Shown in pieces: positions 1 through 7,040 of a DNA stretch of 16,536 nt. The stretch is from Merdimonas faecigallinarum (GTDB lineage Bacteria > Bacillota > Clostridia > Lachnospirales > Lachnospiraceae). Every line of letters starts with the position of its first letter. The first letter of the stretch is position 1. The notes under the pieces were generated by a model. The model saw nothing but the letters and a program-made list of their open reading frames with translations, searched no databases and was not told the origin of the DNA. The stretch covers positions 1 through 16,536 of the forward strand of contig DWXJ01000110.1 of assembly GCA_019119285.1 (NCBI GenBank), given 5' to 3'. The translations under genes were made by a program, and so were the position numbers.

Positions 1-1
1 A

Positions 2-1351
2 AATGAAAACGGCGAAAAAGAGATGGTAGAAGTGGAACCGGCCAAGGAAAAGGTAAAGATCCAGAAGCGTCCGGTATCCATCAGCGATATCCATCCGCTG
101 TGGACAAAACATCCGAATGAGTGCAGTGATGAGGATTATCAGGAATTTTACCGCAAGGTTTTCCTGGATTATAAAGAGCCATTGTTCTGGATCCATCTGA
201 ATATGGATTATCCGTTTAACCTGAAAGGAATCCTGTATTTCCCGAGAATCAATACCGAATACGATTCCATCGAAGGAACCATCAAGCTTTATAATAACCA
301 GGTATTTATTGCAGATAACATTAAAGAAGTGATCCCGGAATTTCTGATGGTATTAAAGGGCGTTATTGACTGTCCGGATCTGCCGCTGAACGTATCCAGA
401 AGTGCGTTGCAGAATGACGGATTCGTGAATAAGATTGCAGATTATATTTCCAAGAAGGTTGCAGACAAGCTGGCCGGTATGTGCAAGACCAAGAGAGAAG
501 ACTATGAGAAATACTGGGACAGCATCAGCCCGTTCATCAAGTTCGGATGTCTGAAGGACGAGAAATTCTGTGACAAGATGAAGGACGCCATCCTCTTTAA
601 GAACCTGGATCATAAATATCTGACGCTGAAGGATTATGTGGAGGCAAACGGCGGAACTCTGGAGAAGCCGGAGGAAGAAAAGAAAGAAGAGACCGGCGAA
701 GGATCTGGCGAGACCGGTGAAAATGATGAAAAGGCGGAGGAGCAGAAGACCACGATCTTCTATGTGACCGACGAGATCCAGCAGAGCCAGTATATCAATC
801 TCTTTAAGAGCCAGGGACAGGATGCGGTGATCCTGGGCCACAACATTGACTCTCCATTTATCACTCTTCTGGAACAGAGATATCCCACAATCCAGTTCCA
901 GCGCATTGACGCTGATTTGAGTGATCAGTCCAAAGAGGAAGTGGGCGAGGAAGAAAAAGAAGCATTCCAGAAGAAGGCAGACGATCTGACCGAGATCTTC
1001 CGCAAGGAGCTTGGCAATGACAAACTGGAAGTCAAGACCGAGAAGCTGAAAGATGAAAAAGTAGCCGCTATGATCACCCTGTCTGAGCAGAGCCGCCGGA
1101 TGCAGGAAATGATGAAGATGTACGGCATGGCCGATATGGGCATGGGAATGGGCGGAGAGGTTACGCTGATCCTGAACGCCAACCATCCGCTGGTACAGTA
1201 TGTATCTGAGCATAAGGACGGAGAAAACACCGGAATGATCTGCAAGCAGCTTTATGACCTGGCTATGCTGGCACACAAGCCGCTGAGCCCGGAAGAAATG
1301 ACTGCATTTGTACAGAGAAGTAATGATATTATGATGCTGTTGACAAAGTAA
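2..1351 (+). CDS. htpG: Molecular chaperone HtpG (Hsp90), 5' end outside window
   Basis: ATP-dependent cytosolic chaperone of the Hsp90 family. The frame is open from base 2, so the gene starts upstream; the N-terminal ATPase domain is missing from view. What is seen is the middle domain (IHPLWTK, FYRKVF, EPLFWIHLNMDYPFNLKG, then DLPLNVSR, a typical Hsp90 signature with the catalytic-loop arginine) and the C-terminal dimerisation domain, which includes a Met-rich stretch near 1096-1150. A Glu/Lys/Gly-rich, low-complexity stretch (about 656-748) sits between the LKDYVE motif and the TTIFYVTD strand. The ATG at 23 is internal, not a start. A strong terminator follows 20 bp after the stop codon, so this is the last gene of its transcript. 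Identification is firm. Confidence 0.95.
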   Translation, partial: NENGEKEMVEVEPAKEKVKIQKRPVSISDIHPLWTKHPNECSDEDYQEFYRKVFLDYKEPLFWIHLNMDYPFNLKGILYFPRINTEYDSIEGTIKLYNNQVFIADNIKEVIPEFLMVLKGVIDCPDLPLNVSRSALQNDGFVNKIADYISKKVADKLAGMCKTKREDYEKYWDSISPFIKFGCLKDEKFCDKMKDAILFKNLDHKYLTLKDYVEANGGTLEKPEEEKKEETGEGSGETGENDEKAEEQKTTIFYVTDEIQQSQYINLFKSQGQDAVILGHNIDSPFITLLEQRYPTIQFQRIDADLSDQSKEEVGEEEKEAFQKKADDLTEIFRKELGNDKLEVKTEKLKDEKVAAMITLSEQSRRMQEMMKMYGMADMGMGMGGEVTLILNANHPLVQYVSEHKDGENTGMICKQLYDLAMLAHKPLSPEEMTAFVQRSNDIMMLLTK

Positions 1352-1371
1352 AATAACAGAACTTATAAGGG

Positions 1372-1423
1372 AAAAGAATCCCGGAAACGGAGTAAAATCA
1401 CTGCCGTTTCCGGGATTCTTTTT
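1372..1423 (+). terminator. Rho-independent terminator after htpG
   Basis: Perfect 15-bp stem: GAATCCCGGAAACGG (1376-1390) pairs with 1404-1418, extended by A/T pairs to 1372 and 1422, with a 13-nt loop and a T run at 1417-1423. The A run before the left arm makes it able to act from the other strand too, so it may also stop leftward transcription from the DUF5721-like gene. Confidence 0.93.
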
Positions 1424-1462
1424 ATTGATGCCAGAGAACCAATCCCTTGACTTCCTTTGTTT

Positions 1463-1755
1463 GACGGACAGATCTCGCTATTCTTTATCCGTAACCGTGC
1501 TTCCAGCTGCTGCCATACGGTTATGTTCTGCCTTTTCGTTTAGCAGCCGTGCTCATTCGACCTGATATACGGTTGAAACTGAAATTTCTCGGATATGGCC
1601 GTACATGTTACGCTTTTTATACGGTTAGAAGTTTGTTTTTGGATAACAAACCGTATTTTCCAAAAAAAAGTACGGTTAAATGAATCATTATATCAGCATA
1701 GCGGTATCTTTCAGGATTTTGTACGGTTTATATTGGAATCTTCTTCCAACGCCGT
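1463..1755. repeat. Phased array of TACGGTT/CCGT inverted pairs, 51-52 bp period
   Basis: TACGGTT occurs at 1516, 1568, 1620, 1671 and 1722, giving spacings of 52, 52, 51 and 51 bp. Each copy has a GCCGT-like partner about 30 bp later: GCCGT at 1546 and 1598, ACCGT at 1650, GCGGT (one mismatch) at 1701, GCCGT at 1751. A weaker unit may start at 1463 (GACGG, with ACCGT at 1494). The sequence between these anchors is not conserved. In three units a short inner stem lies between the anchors: CTGC/GCAG (1528, 1543), TTTGTT/AACAAA (1632, 1645) and TTGGAA/TTCCAA (1733, 1744). The region between htpG and position 1711 holds no credible gene; this array and the terminator are its only visible content. 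Function unknown: protein-binding sites on one DNA face or a string of RNA hairpins are both possible. Confidence 0.8.
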
Positions 1756-2223
1756 TCCCGGCGCCATTTTTTCCAGCATCTTTTCTGCGTACCGGTCCCA
1801 TTCCCGCTCCAGATCCTTGTCCAGGCGGAAGGTGTGAAGGGATACGCCGGAGACGCAGGTCAGGCTGCTTCCGTCATAATGGAAGTTCAGGTACAGCCCC
1901 TGGACCTCTTCCGGACGGTAGGAAGAAAGGCTGCGGGAGTTAAGGAAGGCAGCAAACTGCTCCGGAGGCAGCGACAGAACGATCTTGAAGCTCAAGGGAG
2001 TCCGTTTCCCCTTGATGAGCCGGAAACAAAAGTCCCGCACATCCTTCCAGCGGGAGTAGGCGGATTCCGGCGGAGTGTCGAAAAAGTCTTTCTGCAGAAA
2101 ACCGTCTATTTCAAAGGTATTAAAGGTTGTGATCTTTCCTTCGATAAAGAGGAAGCGGTCGAAGGTCTCCAGAAGAAGGAGATGGGACATACAGATTTTT
2201 GGTGATAAGGTGATGACATTCAT
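1711..2223 (-). CDS. DUF5721-like protein of unknown function
   Basis: A 170-residue soluble protein with no signal peptide or membrane segment. The N-terminal part (HLLLLETFDRFLFIEG, TTFNTFEIDG, LQKDFFDT near residues 14-50, then FRLIKGKRTPLSFKIVL near 68-83) resembles, from memory, the small Clostridial family DUF5721. The start at 2223 is chosen because AAAGGAG lies nine bases upstream on this strand; a further in-frame ATG at 2286 has no such site and lies near the transcription start. The last ten or so codons lie inside the TACGGTT array, so the C-terminal tail (EEDSNINRTKS) is probably not family-conserved. It is transcribed divergently from the SGNH operon. No function can be assigned. 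Confidence 0.75.
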   Translation of the reverse strand: MNVITLSPKICMSHLLLLETFDRFLFIEGKITTFNTFEIDGFLQKDFFDTPPESAYSRWKDVRDFCFRLIKGKRTPLSFKIVLSLPPEQFAAFLNSRSLSSYRPEEVQGLYLNFHYDGSSLTCVSGVSLHTFRLDKDLEREWDRYAEKMLEKMAPGTALEEDSNINRTKS

Positions 2224-2303
2224 GTGGTCGGGCTCCTTTTTGTATATCTGATAGATGTGGGATATGCACCCCATTTTTATGCTCATGTGGATTTTGACAT
2301 TCT

Positions 2304-2312
2304 ATTATAACA
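2304..2312 (-). promoter_or_regulatory. Extended -10 promoter for the DUF5721-like gene
   Basis: Read on the minus strand this is TGTTATAAT, a perfect extended -10 element. The -35 position (TCCCAC) is poor, as is common for extended -10 promoters. Transcription would start near 2297, about 75 bases before the ATG at 2223. Confidence 0.55.
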
Positions 2313-2317
2313 TAAGT

Positions 2318-2346
2318 TTGACTTTTGTGGGAGTAAATAGTATAAT
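2318..2346 (+). promoter_or_regulatory. Sigma-A type promoter of the SGNH-MBOAT operon
   Basis: TTGACT (2318-2323), a 17-bp spacer and TATAAT (2341-2346): near-perfect vegetative promoter. Transcription would begin near 2353, leaving a leader of about 78 bases before the ATG at 2431. It overlaps back to back with the leftward extended -10 promoter, so the two may interfere. Confidence 0.8.
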
Positions 2347-2430
2347 AAAATGAAGTATGTGTATATGTCGTACTGTGTCGAAGAATCGGCGTATTGCATG
2401 CGGAAATAACAGGAGAAAAAGTGATCAGTC

Positions 2431-3198
2431 ATGAAAATAGACAGAAGAAAACAAGCGGCCATCCGGGTGGTGGTCCCGGCGGCGGGAATCCTTTTGATCG
2501 TCGGGATCATTCTTTTGGTGGTCTGGCTGATGAATCAGAAAGTAGATACCAGCGAAGGCCTGAAACGTCTGGCGAAGATGGAAGAGACAGACGTAATAGA
2601 AGTCGATAAAAAGATCCAGGAACTGGAAGCAGAGGAACGGGAGTCGGATGAAGAATGGGCGAACCGGCCTCCAAGTGAAAAATTTGCCAATGCGGTGGTT
2701 CTTGGCGATTCGATTGCCCAGGGACTTTCTGCATATGAGGTGCTTAACACAAGCCAGGTACTGGCAGAGAAGGGCGCAGGAGTGGTAAATGGAAACGGCG
2801 ACCTGATGAGAAGCCAGGTGGAGCAGGCAAAATCACTGGCTCCTCAGGTAATCTTCCTTTCTTACGGAATGAACGACATGATGGTGACAGACCAGCAGTC
2901 TTTCCTGGATGCTTACCGTCAGGTGCTGGAGGACCTGAAGTCTTCCCTTCCGGATACAGCCATCTATGTAAACAGTATCCTTCCGGTACAGCAGGCCAAA
3001 GCCGAGGCGGAGCCGCCATATGCCAATATCCCTCAGTATAATGAGGGGCTGGAGGCGCTCTGTGAAGAACTGGAGATTACCTTTATTGACAATACAGACC
3101 TGGTGAAAGAAGAATACTATTCACAGGACGGCGTGCATATGGCGCCGGAGTTTTATACGGAATGGGTAAACCGTATGGTGGAGGTTGCAGGATTATAA
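2431..3198 (+). CDS. Membrane-anchored SGNH/GDSL-type esterase
   Basis: A 255-residue protein with one N-terminal membrane segment (about residues 12-34) after a basic start, so the catalytic domain should lie outside the membrane. A charged linker (50-80) leads to the SGNH domain: GDS with nucleophile Ser94 in LGDSIAQGL, the block III GMND (Asn148), and the block V DGVH with Asp233 and His236. All catalytic residues are present. Family members hydrolyse or transfer acyl esters, often acetyl groups on polysaccharides. It is the first gene after a strong promoter and is followed, with a one-base overlap, by DUF4358 and then an MBOAT transferase, which points to acylation or deacylation of an envelope polymer. 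AGGAG lies 15 bases before the ATG, a long spacing. Substrate unknown. Confidence 0.88.
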   Translation: MKIDRRKQAAIRVVVPAAGILLIVGIILLVVWLMNQKVDTSEGLKRLAKMEETDVIEVDKKIQELEAEERESDEEWANRPPSEKFANAVVLGDSIAQGLSAYEVLNTSQVLAEKGAGVVNGNGDLMRSQVEQAKSLAPQVIFLSYGMNDMMVTDQQSFLDAYRQVLEDLKSSLPDTAIYVNSILPVQQAKAEAEPPYANIPQYNEGLEALCEELEITFIDNTDLVKEEYYSQDGVHMAPEFYTEWVNRMVEVAGL

Positions 3199-3692
3199 TG
3201 GGAGTACATAAGGACGGCAGGCTGGATCTGCTGAATATACTGAAATATTTTATGGTTCTGGTTTTTATCGGATACATTGTGTTCCTTCTTTCCAGAGAAA
3301 GCGTGGATGATGTGCCGATCAAAACCCTGGAGGAAAATACACTTGCGGTCATATCCCAGGAGGGAATGGACAAAGGGACCACACAGGATCTGAAGCGGTT
3401 CTATGGATTGAACGTCCAGGATCTTGACGGCGCGGCGCTCTATATTCCCAATGACATCATGAGTGTGGACGAGCTTTTGATCGTAAAGATGAAAGATGAG
3501 TCGCAGGCCGAGCAGATAGAGGCGGCGGCCGAGCAGAGACTGGAAACGCAGAAGACCAGTTTTGAAGGCTATGGCGTGAACCAGACGAAGCTTCTCAATG
3601 CCGCGATCCTGGATACCAGAGGAAATTATTTCCTGTTTGTAGTTTCCAAGGATGCGGATAAGGCGCTGGAAGCGTTTAAGAAAAGTTTGTAA
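3198..3692 (+). CDS. DUF4358 family protein with one membrane segment
   Basis: A 164-residue protein: short basic N-terminus, one membrane helix (about residues 15-34, ILKYFMVLVFIGYIVFLLS), then an extracytoplasmic domain with the DUF4358 pattern (FYGLN, DELLIVKM, a helix rich in Glu/Gln/Ala, YFLFVVSKDADKALEAF). I recognise this family as small, lipoprotein- or membrane-anchored proteins found beside MBOAT and DHHW genes in Clostridia; no activity is established. The start at 3198 overlaps the previous stop by one base (TAATG), with GGAGG at 3180-3184; an in-frame ATG at 3162 lies inside the upstream gene and lacks a site. The overlap suggests translational coupling to the esterase. Likely accessory component of the acylation cassette. 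Confidence 0.8.
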   Translation: MGVHKDGRLDLLNILKYFMVLVFIGYIVFLLSRESVDDVPIKTLEENTLAVISQEGMDKGTTQDLKRFYGLNVQDLDGAALYIPNDIMSVDELLIVKMKDESQAEQIEAAAEQRLETQKTSFEGYGVNQTKLLNAAILDTRGNYFLFVVSKDADKALEAFKKSL

Positions 3693-3707
3693 AGGAATCA
3701 GGTTGGC

Positions 3708-5105
3708 ATGTTATTCAGCAGTATCGTATTTTTATTTACGTTTTTACCAATTGTATTAATTTTATATTATGTGCTGCCAAGGCAGTTTAAAAATCCGGTG
3801 CTCCTTCTGGCCAGTCTTCTTTTCTATGCCTGGGGAGAGCCGATCTATCTGTTCCTGATGATGTTTTCTATCCTGTTTAATTACATCAGCGGACTGGATA
3901 TCGCAAGAAATCTGGGAAATAAGCGGGCGGCCAGAAAAAGCCTGATCTTTAATGTGGTGGTAAATCTGTGCGTGCTTGGATTTTTCAAATATGAAGGATT
4001 TGTACTGAACAGCCTGAATGCGGTGCTTCCGGTGGAGATCCCGTTCCAGGAAGTGGCGCTTCCGGTAGGAATTTCCTTCTATACATTCCAGATTTTATCA
4101 TACATTATAGATGTATACTGGGGAAATGTTCCCGTGCAGAAGAACCTGATGGATTTTGCCCTGTATGTTACGATGTTCCCACAGCTGATCGCGGGACCTA
4201 TCGTAAAGTATGCGGAGATTGACGAGCAGCTCCATGTGCGTGAGGAGAACTGGGGAAGGTTCGGAGAAGGCGTGATGTATTTTATCCGCGGCCTTGCAAA
4301 AAAAGTACTTCTGGCCAATACGGTGGGCATGATCTATACCAATGTATCCGGCATGGCGCCGGAAGATGTGTCCGTAGTGACGGCGTGGCTGGGATGTCTG
4401 GCTTATACCTTCCAGATCTATTTCGACTTCAGCGGATATTCCGATATGGCGGTGGGCCTTGGTAAAATGTTTGGATTTGAATTCCCGTGGAACTTTAACT
4501 ATCCGTATATCGCCCAGAGCGTGACGGAATTCTGGAGGAGATGGCATATCTCCCTGAGCAGTTGGTTCCGGGAGTATGTCTATATTCCGCTGGGCGGAAA
4601 CCGTGTGCCCGTACCAAAGCATATCCGCAATCTTCTGGTGGTATGGCTGTTGACCGGTCTGTGGCACGGAGCCGCATGGAACTTTGTGGCATGGGGTCTT
4701 TATTACGGTGTGATCCTGATCTTTGAAAAGTATTTCTTCCACCGTGTGCTGGATAAACTTCCGGAAGTATTGAGGCACATTTACAGTCTGGTCCTGGTTA
4801 TGGTCGGCTGGGTGCTGTTTTTCAGTCCGTCCTTTGCAGGAGCGCTGGAGTATCTGAAGCTGATGTTTGGAGCAGGCGGCCACGGATTCATGGACGGGGA
4901 AGCGTTGTATCTTCTGATCTCGAACCTGGGGCTTTGGGTGATTGCGATCGTGTCTTCGACACCGCTGGTATACGGTGTATATGAAAGATATGTGGGACGG
5001 CGTAAACCGGTGGCAGATGTGGTGATCTATGCGGGAATGTTCCTGCTGTGCGTTGCATATCTGGTAACAGAAACCTATAATCCGTTCTTATATTTCAGAT
5101 TTTAG
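3708..5105 (+). CDS. MBOAT family O-acyltransferase (AlgI/DltB-like)
   Basis: A 465-residue polytopic membrane protein with about ten hydrophobic segments. MBOAT signatures are clear: FWRRWHISLSSWFREYVYIPLGGNR (residues about 275-299, His280) and TGLWHGAAWNFVAWG (His320, the presumed catalytic histidine). Length and motifs match the AlgI/PatA/DltB branch, which moves acyl groups (usually acetyl) across the membrane onto polysaccharide, peptidoglycan or teichoic acid with the help of a DHHW/AlgJ/AlgX- or DltD-type partner. Exactly such a partner is encoded 8 bp downstream. No dltA or dltC lies nearby, so a D-alanylation role is less likely than O-acetylation. The gap to DUF4358 is 15 bp; the ribosome site (AAAGG) is weak, suggesting coupling. 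Confidence 0.92.
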   Translation: MLFSSIVFLFTFLPIVLILYYVLPRQFKNPVLLLASLLFYAWGEPIYLFLMMFSILFNYISGLDIARNLGNKRAARKSLIFNVVVNLCVLGFFKYEGFVLNSLNAVLPVEIPFQEVALPVGISFYTFQILSYIIDVYWGNVPVQKNLMDFALYVTMFPQLIAGPIVKYAEIDEQLHVREENWGRFGEGVMYFIRGLAKKVLLANTVGMIYTNVSGMAPEDVSVVTAWLGCLAYTFQIYFDFSGYSDMAVGLGKMFGFEFPWNFNYPYIAQSVTEFWRRWHISLSSWFREYVYIPLGGNRVPVPKHIRNLLVVWLLTGLWHGAAWNFVAWGLYYGVILIFEKYFFHRVLDKLPEVLRHIYSLVLVMVGWVLFFSPSFAGALEYLKLMFGAGGHGFMDGEALYLLISNLGLWVIAIVSSTPLVYGVYERYVGRRKPVADVVIYAGMFLLCVAYLVTETYNPFLYFRF

Positions 5106-5113
5106 GAGCAATT

Positions 5114-6310
5114 ATGGAAGAGCGTAGAAAGAGAAGAAGAAATTCTAGGAATAAGAGAGCAAAAAGCAGAAAACTCTGGATGGCCAGGATGTTTCTTATC
5201 CTGCTGTTCCTGATCTGCCTTTTAAATATTGTATGGCCCAGCAGAGAATTTTCTGAAAAGGAAAACCGTATGCTGGAGCAAAAACCGGAGCTTACGCTTT
5301 CCGGCATTGAGAGCGGACGGTTCATGGAACAATACGAGTCTTACCAGTCCGATCAGATCGCCGGCCGGGATCTGTGGGTACAGTTAAAAACAAGGGTGGA
5401 TCTTCTTATGGGCAAACGGGAGTCCAACGGCGTCTATAAAGGGAAGAGCAAGTATCTGATGGAGGACATCAAGACTCCGAATCAGGAGCAGATGGAGCAT
5501 AACCTTGCGTCCATGTGCAGTTTCCAGGAAGCCTATCCGGATATTCCCATGTATATGATGCTGGTGCCCAACGCAGCGAATGTATTGTCAGATAAGCTGC
5601 CGTCTTTTGCGGTGACCAGAGATCAGGACAAGGATTTTGCCGAGATCCAGAAGGCGCTGAAAGGTCATCTGACCTGGGTGGACGTCAGCTCGGCGATGAA
5701 AGATCACAAGTCGGAAAATATTTATTATCATACGGACCATCACTGGACTTCACTGGGGGCGAAATATGGATATGAGGCGCTTGCTGAGGCGCTCCAGCTG
5801 GATACCTCCAAGGAAGTGGAACTTAAGCCTTACGCAGTCAGCGATTCCTTCAATGGCACCCTGTCTGCGACCAGCGGCTATGAGACCGGCTATGAGGAAC
5901 CCATGTATGTATATCTTCCCAAGGAAGAGGGAACCGGGCCGGAGGTTGTAGTAAGTTATGTAGAGGAGCAGGAGAAGAAGGCAACTCTTTATGATACCTC
6001 CAAATTAAAGGAAAAGGATAAATATGCCATGTTCCTTGGCGGTAACAGCGGGCTGATCGATATCCGCACCACAGCGGACAGCACAGACCGGCTGCTGATC
6101 GTAAAGGATTCTTACGCCAATAGTCTGGTGCCGTTCCTGACGCCTTACTACCGGGAAATCTTTATGGTGGATCCCCGTTATTATTATGGGGATATCCATG
6201 AGATTATGGAGAATAATAAGATTACCAGTGTATTGTTCCTGTATAACGGAAACACGTTTGTGGAAGATAACAGTATCAGCGGAGTGTTGGAAAATGCCGA
6301 GACTGAATAA
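5114..6310 (+). CDS. DHHW family (AlgJ/AlgX-like) acyltransferase partner
   Basis: A 398-residue protein. A very basic cytosolic start (residues 1-24) is followed by one membrane segment (about 25-41), then an extracytoplasmic SGNH-like domain. Visible motifs: NGVYKGKSKYLM (105-116), the name-giving HTDHHWTSLGA with Asp208-His209-His210-Trp211, and a late KDSYANSLVPF with Asp332 and Ser333, the usual nucleophile region in AlgJ/AlgX-type enzymes. Such proteins accept the acyl group brought by the MBOAT partner and pass it to the polymer outside. AGGAG (5104-5108) overlaps the MBOAT stop codon, so the two are almost certainly co-translated. Its last 17 bases overlap the next gene. The acceptor polymer is not shown by the sequence. 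Confidence 0.88.
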   Translation: MEERRKRRRNSRNKRAKSRKLWMARMFLILLFLICLLNIVWPSREFSEKENRMLEQKPELTLSGIESGRFMEQYESYQSDQIAGRDLWVQLKTRVDLLMGKRESNGVYKGKSKYLMEDIKTPNQEQMEHNLASMCSFQEAYPDIPMYMMLVPNAANVLSDKLPSFAVTRDQDKDFAEIQKALKGHLTWVDVSSAMKDHKSENIYYHTDHHWTSLGAKYGYEALAEALQLDTSKEVELKPYAVSDSFNGTLSATSGYETGYEEPMYVYLPKEEGTGPEVVVSYVEEQEKKATLYDTSKLKEKDKYAMFLGGNSGLIDIRTTADSTDRLLIVKDSYANSLVPFLTPYYREIFMVDPRYYYGDIHEIMENNKITSVLFLYNGNTFVEDNSISGVLENAETE

Positions 6311-7040
6311 ATACCTAAGTGAAGCGGGGGTCTGTTCCCGCCGGGAAGCGGACCGGCTGATCCAGGCCGGCAAGGTGACGGTAGACGGCCGGAAGGCGGT
6401 GCCGGGCATGCAGGTGGAGCCCGGGCAGGTGGTGAAAGTCGGGAAAAAGGAGATCCGGGAGAAAAACCGCAAGGTTGTGCTGGCAGTCTATAAGCCGGCA
6501 GGGATCGTGTGTACCGAAGACCGCAGAGAAAAAAAGAATATTATCCGTTACCTGGACTATCCGGTCCGGGTAACCTATGCCGGGAGGCTTGATAAAAATT
6601 CAGAAGGGCTTCTCATCATGACCAATGACGGGGATCTGATCAACGGGATGATGAGGGCCCGATTTCTGCATGAAAAGGAATATCAGGTGAAAGTAGACCG
6701 TCCGGTAACGGAGGAGTTCCTGAAAAAGATGCGGGAAGGCGTGCATATCAGGGATGAGGAAAAAGGACTGGATGAGGTGACCAGGCCCTGTCAGGCAAGA
6801 GCCATTGGAAAGTATACCTTTTCCATTATCCTGACCCAGGGGCTGAACCGGCAGATCCGCCGGATGTGTGAAGCGTGCGGATACAAGGTGGAACGGCTCC
6901 TTCGGGTGCGGATCATGAATATCCGCCTTGGAAATATGAAGCCCGGAGATGTCAGAGAATTAAGTGAGCAGGAGTTAAAGGAGTTATATGGAGAAATCAA
7001 AGCTGGCCAGGATGCAGGAACTGGTAGAGATCTTAAATAA
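6294..7040 (+). CDS. rluF: 23S rRNA pseudouridine synthase, RluF type
   Basis: A 248-residue RNA-modifying enzyme that isomerises uridine in rRNA. An N-terminal S4 RNA-binding domain (about residues 1-55, RLNKYLSEAGVCSRREADRL) is followed by the RsuA/RluB/RluF catalytic domain with GRLDKNSEGLL (catalytic Asp100), NDGDL, EKEYQV and the C-terminal GLNRQIRRMCEACGY motif with the RIMN sequence typical of the RluF branch, which modifies U2604 in E. coli. The start at 6294 is chosen for its GGAG (6281-6284) and because homology begins there; an upstream in-frame ATG at 6186 lies wholly inside the DHHW gene. It overlaps the DHHW gene by 17 bases and ligA by 53 bases. Exact target uridine is inferred. 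Confidence 0.88.
   Translation: MPRLNKYLSEAGVCSRREADRLIQAGKVTVDGRKAVPGMQVEPGQVVKVGKKEIREKNRKVVLAVYKPAGIVCTEDRREKKNIIRYLDYPVRVTYAGRLDKNSEGLLIMTNDGDLINGMMRARFLHEKEYQVKVDRPVTEEFLKKMREGVHIRDEEKGLDEVTRPCQARAIGKYTFSIILTQGLNRQIRRMCEACGYKVERLLRVRIMNIRLGNMKPGDVRELSEQELKELYGEIKAGQDAGTGRDLK

Noticed and set aside
353..1276. Minus-strand frame of 307 codons within htpG
   Set aside because: Shadow frame produced by the codon use of htpG; no recognisable protein features or start signals.
1463..1755. Array read as a CRISPR
   Set aside because: Conserved units are only 7 and about 5 bases, far shorter than CRISPR repeats, and no cas gene is present.
1516..1755. Array read as integron attC sites
   Set aside because: GGTT followed by purines hints at the GTTRRRY core, but most units break it and no paired RYYYAAC box, integrase or cassette genes are seen.
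4098..4883. Minus-strand frame of 261 codons within the MBOAT gene
   Set aside because: Antisense to conserved MBOAT motifs and without start signals.
6186..6293. Longer N-terminus for the pseudouridine synthase
   Set aside because: It lies wholly inside the DHHW coding end; the S4 domain begins at 6294 with GGAG at the right distance.
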